NCBI GenBank assembly: GCA_902470905.1
Contig: CABRIC010000072.1
Location: 1-7,143, forward strand
Length of the DNA stretch: 7,143 bases
Direction of reading: 5' to 3'
Origin: an uncultured Collinsella sp.
Lineage (GTDB): Bacteria > Actinomycetota > Coriobacteriia > Coriobacteriales > Coriobacteriaceae
Shown here: one piece after another, positions 5,076-7,143 of the stretch
Layout of the letters: every line of letters starts with the position of its first letter
Numbering within the stretch: the stretch's first letter is position 1
The notes under the pieces: model-generated
Seen by the model: only the letters and a program-made list of their open reading frames with translations
Databases searched by the model: none
Told to the model about the DNA's origin: nothing
Translations under genes and position numbers: made by a program

Positions 5076-6245
5076 ATGAGCACATATGCTATCAAGGCCG
5101 ACAAGTTCTTTTTGCCGGCGGGGCCGCAGCTGGGCGGCTACCTCATGGTCGAAGATGGCGTCTTTGGCGCTTGGCAGGCCGATGAGCCCGCTTGCGAGGT
5201 CAAAGATTATTCTGGTACATGGATTGCGCCGGGCATGGTGGACACCCACATTCATGGTTTCTATAACCATGCTACGACCGATAACGATGCCGAGGGTATC
5301 AACATCAGCTCGACCGAGCTCGCTCGTCGTGGTACCACCAGCTGGCTGCCTACGACCTTTACCGACGGCGTAGAACAGATCAAGGAGGCCTGCGCTGCCA
5401 TTGCACAGGCGGACGAAGAGCGTGGGCCCGAGTTCTGCGGTGCTCGTATTCAGGGCATCTACCTGGAGGGTCCGTTCTTTACCATGAAGCATGTGGGTGC
5501 CCAGAACCCTGCTTATCTGATCGACCCGTCCGAGAAAGTTTTTGACGAGTGGCAGGAGGCCGCCGGCGGTCGTATCGTCAAGAGCGCCATGGCGGCCGAG
5601 CGCGATGGCGCTGCCGCTTACGCTGCGGCTCTGAGCGCAAAGGGCGTCGTGACCTGTATTGGCCACTCCGATGCCACCTATGATGAGTGCGCCGCCGCCA
5701 TCAATGCTGGCGCCAGCTGCTTTACGCATACCTACAACGGCCAGCGTGGTCTGCATCACCGTGAGCCCGGTGTCGTGGGCGCTGCCATGTCCACGCCCGA
5801 GACCTATGCCGAGATCATTTGCGACGGCAAACACGTGAACCCTGCTGCTATCAAGGCACTGCTGCAGGCCAAGGGCTGGCAGCACACGGTGCTGATCACC
5901 GATTGCCTGGGTTGCGGCGGCATGCCCGAGGGCAAGTACACCAGCGGCGGCATGGACGTCATTATGAAGGACAACCTTTGCTGGCTCGCCGATGGCTCTG
6001 CTATCGCCGGTTCGGTGCTCACGCTCGCACAGGGCGTCAAGAACATCGTCGACTGGGGTCTTGCGAGCGCCGATATCGCCATTCGCATGGCGACCGAGGT
6101 GCCCGCGCGTTCTGCTCACGTCGAGGATAAATGTGGCAGCATTATGCCTGGCCGCGATGCCGATTTTGTCGTGTTCAATCCCGACCTTACCCTGGTCGAG
6201 ACGTATGTGGGTGGCAACAGCGTCGGTAATGCGTTTGCCGAGTAG
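5076..6245 (+). CDS. nagA: N-acetylglucosamine-6-phosphate deacetylase
   Basis: NagA hydrolyses GlcNAc-6-phosphate to glucosamine-6-phosphate and acetate in the cytoplasm, the first step after PTS uptake of GlcNAc. The 389-residue length fits the family (E. coli 382). Metal and catalytic residues of the amidohydrolase fold are in place: His58 and His60 in DTHIHG, Glu131 in YLEGPF, His197 in GHSDAT, His218 in THTYN and catalytic Asp276 in LITDCLG. His253 in DGKHV and LADGSAIAGS (304-313) also match. E. coli NagA lacks the HxH pair (it has Gln-x-Asn), whereas the B. subtilis type keeps it, so a two-metal site is likely here. The C-terminal GSIMPGRDADFVVF (354-367) is typical. GGGAG (5066-5070) lies 5 nt before the start. 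The gene follows gntR and precedes the YhcH gene by 32 nt, probably in one operon. nagB is not in the window. Confidence 0.96.
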   Translation: MSTYAIKADKFFLPAGPQLGGYLMVEDGVFGAWQADEPACEVKDYSGTWIAPGMVDTHIHGFYNHATTDNDAEGINISSTELARRGTTSWLPTTFTDGVEQIKEACAAIAQADEERGPEFCGARIQGIYLEGPFFTMKHVGAQNPAYLIDPSEKVFDEWQEAAGGRIVKSAMAAERDGAAAYAAALSAKGVVTCIGHSDATYDECAAAINAGASCFTHTYNGQRGLHHREPGVVGAAMSTPETYAEIICDGKHVNPAAIKALLQAKGWQHTVLITDCLGCGGMPEGKYTSGGMDVIMKDNLCWLADGSAIAGSVLTLAQGVKNIVDWGLASADIAIRMATEVPARSAHVEDKCGSIMPGRDADFVVFNPDLTLVETYVGGNSVGNAFAE

Positions 6246-6277
6246 CCGCCAAAGAAGCGATCCGAGAGGGGATTTAG

Positions 6278-6751
6278 ATGATTTACGGTGCATTGGGCGA
6301 TATCGAGGAGTACCGCGGAATGCTCAAGGGCCTCGACGTGCTGATCGACTGGCTCGAGGAGAACGACCCGGCGCAGCTCGAGGTCGGCAGCCATCAGATT
6401 CTGGGCGACAAGGTCTTTGCGAACGTCATGGCTCCCACGACGCGTCCCGAGGCCGAGGCTCACTATGAGACGCATCAGCGCTATCACGACCTGCAGATCG
6501 ACGTCGAGGGTCGCGAGGCCTTTAAGGTTGCCACGGGCAGCCTGACGCTGGTTCAGGAGTTTGACGAGAAGGACGACTACGATCTGGTCGATTCCGACGC
6601 TTCGATCGCCGGCGATCTTGCCGACGACAAGTTCGCGCTGTTCGTTGCCGGCGAGCCTCATATGCCCACGCTCGAGTTCCCGGGCGATGGCGCACAGCCG
6701 GTCAAGAAGATCTGCTTTAAGCTGCTTGCAGATGCTTACTGGGAGGAGTAG
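6278..6751 (+). CDS. YhcH/YjgK/YiaL family (DUF386) protein
   Basis: This 157-residue cupin-like protein belongs to the YhcH/YjgK/YiaL family, which also includes EbgC. Members occur in sialic-acid, alginate and other sugar operons, and E. coli YhcH (NanQ) has been proposed to speed sialic-acid anomer conversion. The family signature HYETHQRYHDLQIDVEG (62-78) supplies Glu64, His66 and His70. GEPHMP (125-130) supplies His128, giving a likely metal site. VKKICFKL (142-149) near the end matches the closing strand. AGAGGGGA (6265-6272) lies 5 nt before ATG, and the gap to nagA is only 32 nt, so the two are probably co-transcribed. A role as an anomerase or isomerase of an amino sugar or its phosphate is inferred from this context; the substrate is unknown. 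Confidence 0.9.
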   Translation: MIYGALGDIEEYRGMLKGLDVLIDWLEENDPAQLEVGSHQILGDKVFANVMAPTTRPEAEAHYETHQRYHDLQIDVEGREAFKVATGSLTLVQEFDEKDDYDLVDSDASIAGDLADDKFALFVAGEPHMPTLEFPGDGAQPVKKICFKLLADAYWEE

Positions 6752-6809
6752 CGCGCTGCTCGGCTGAACTGTTCGTCTGATGGCGTGATTCCCTTGAGGA
6801 GCGCGCTTG

Positions 6810-6862
6810 AGCCCCGCTGATCGCGGTTCCTTTGGGGATTGCGGTTGGCGGGGCTTGTTGTT
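6810..6862 (+). terminator. Possible terminator of the gntR-nagA-yhcH operon
   Basis: AGCCCCGC (6810-6817) pairs with GCGGGGCT (6848-6855) around a 30-nt loop that can fold further (CGC 6822-6824 with GCG 6841-6843, TCC 6828-6830 with GGA 6836-6838). The tail TGTTGTTG is T-rich but broken by G. It lies 58 nt after the yhcH stop. The large branched loop makes this weaker than the other terminators. Confidence 0.4.
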
Positions 6863-6925
6863 GAGTAGGGGAGTTGCCGGCGGCGTTGTGCTTGCATTGG
6901 CGCATGCGCACTCAAAATCGGCAAC

Positions 6926-6948
6926 AAAAAAGCCGCCCGAAGGCGGCT
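6926..6948 (-). terminator. Rho-independent terminator of the tRNA-Thr gene
   Basis: Read on the minus strand, AGCCGCC and GGCGGCT (6942-6948 and 6931-6937) form a 7-bp stem closed by the stable tetraloop TTCG. A run of six T follows (6926-6931). It begins 11 nt after the tRNA 3' end. Confidence 0.92.
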
Positions 6949-6959
6949 ATCTTGTGCAA

Positions 6960-7035
6960 TGGAGCCAGCGACCGGGCTCGAACCGGTGACCCCCGCTTTA
7001 CGAGAGCGGTGCTCTACCAACTGAGCTACGCTGGC
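6960..7035 (-). tRNA. tRNA-Thr, anticodon CGT (reads ACG)
   Basis: The 76-nt minus-strand sequence folds as a complete cloverleaf. The acceptor stem is GCCAGCG/CGCTGGC (7029-7035 with 6964-6970), the D stem GCTC/GAGC, the anticodon stem CCGCT/AGCGG and the T stem ACCGG/CCGGT with loop TTCGAGC. The anticodon loop CTCGTAA places CGT at 7000-7002, specifying threonine. The discriminator is T and the CCA end is encoded (6960-6962). It is convergent with the yhcH gene and stands as a single-gene unit with its own promoter and terminator. Confidence 0.98.
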
Positions 7036-7074
7036 GGCCATGTGGTGACGCAACTGAGGCGTCAACGGCTGTCT

Positions 7075-7103
7075 ATGATACGGGACATCGCAAATCCGCG
7101 CAA
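7075..7103 (-). promoter_or_regulatory. Promoter of tRNA-Thr
   Basis: On the minus strand TTGCGC (7098-7103) serves as -35 and TATCAT (7075-7080) as -10 with an ideal 17-bp spacer. Transcription would start near 7068, about 33 nt before the mature tRNA 5' end. Confidence 0.75.
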
Positions 7104-7143
7104 GTGTTCTGACGGCTTTTCTCACTTTAAATGCACTAATATT

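Noticed and set aside
5046..6293. Long open frame of 415 codons on the minus strand
   Set aside because: It lies opposite nagA, whose protein matches a known family over its full length with all catalytic residues. The minus-strand product has no recognisable domain and is an effect of GC-rich codon structure.
6900..6909. GCGCATGCGC palindrome
   Set aside because: A short GC-rich palindrome with no second copy or context in the window; likely chance.
6736..7125. Minus-strand frame encoding SVAQLVEHRSRKAGVTGSSP
   Set aside because: This is the well-known false protein made by translating through a tRNA gene; it covers tRNA-Thr and its flanks. The plus-strand frame at 6807-6989 is a similar artefact.

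Overview
The window looks like chromosomal DNA of a high-GC, gut-type Gram-positive bacterium of the class Coriobacteriia (Collinsella-like). This is inferred from protein style, GC-rich genes with AT-rich intergenic DNA, strong Shine-Dalgarno sites and gene content. No marker gene in the window proves it. There is no sign of phage, insertion sequence, CRISPR or plasmid DNA.

Layout: (1) 1-745, the 3' part of an NAD-type isocitrate dehydrogenase gene, cut by the window edge, with a GC-rich hairpin after it. (2) 872-1957, a membrane-anchored protein with an acidic cytoplasmic tail and a SurA-N-like outer domain, followed by a strong terminator. (3) 2041-2477, a 440-bp non-coding control region packed with repeats, palindromes and leader hairpins. 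(4) 2478-3968, a PTS EIICB sugar permease of the N-acetylglucosamine/glucose family, with its own terminator. (5) 4201-6751, a probable operon of a GntR/HutC regulator, nagA and a YhcH-family gene. (6) 6960-7035 on the minus strand, a complete tRNA-Thr(CGT) gene with promoter and terminator, convergent to the operon.

Regions 3 to 5 form an amino-sugar unit. The PTS permease would import GlcNAc as GlcNAc-6-phosphate. NagA removes the acetyl group to give glucosamine-6-phosphate. The GntR/UTRA regulator (DasR/NagR/YvoA-like) would sense the phosphosugar. The YhcH protein may act on sugar anomers or sialic-acid-related sugars. The best evidence for a regulon is a 24-bp block, matching at 19 positions, found in front of both the permease gene and the regulator gene. 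It is centred on TGGT-N4-ACCA, the same plan as the DasR dre site. In front of gntR this site is a perfect TGGTT-AC-AACCA palindrome just downstream of an extended -10 promoter, which predicts autorepression. nagB and an EIIA domain are not in the window.

The most interesting unexplained material is non-coding: the layered repeats in front of the permease gene, three small hairpins in its leader, and two hairpins (one with a 16-bp stem) between gntR and nagA. No wholly new protein system is evident.
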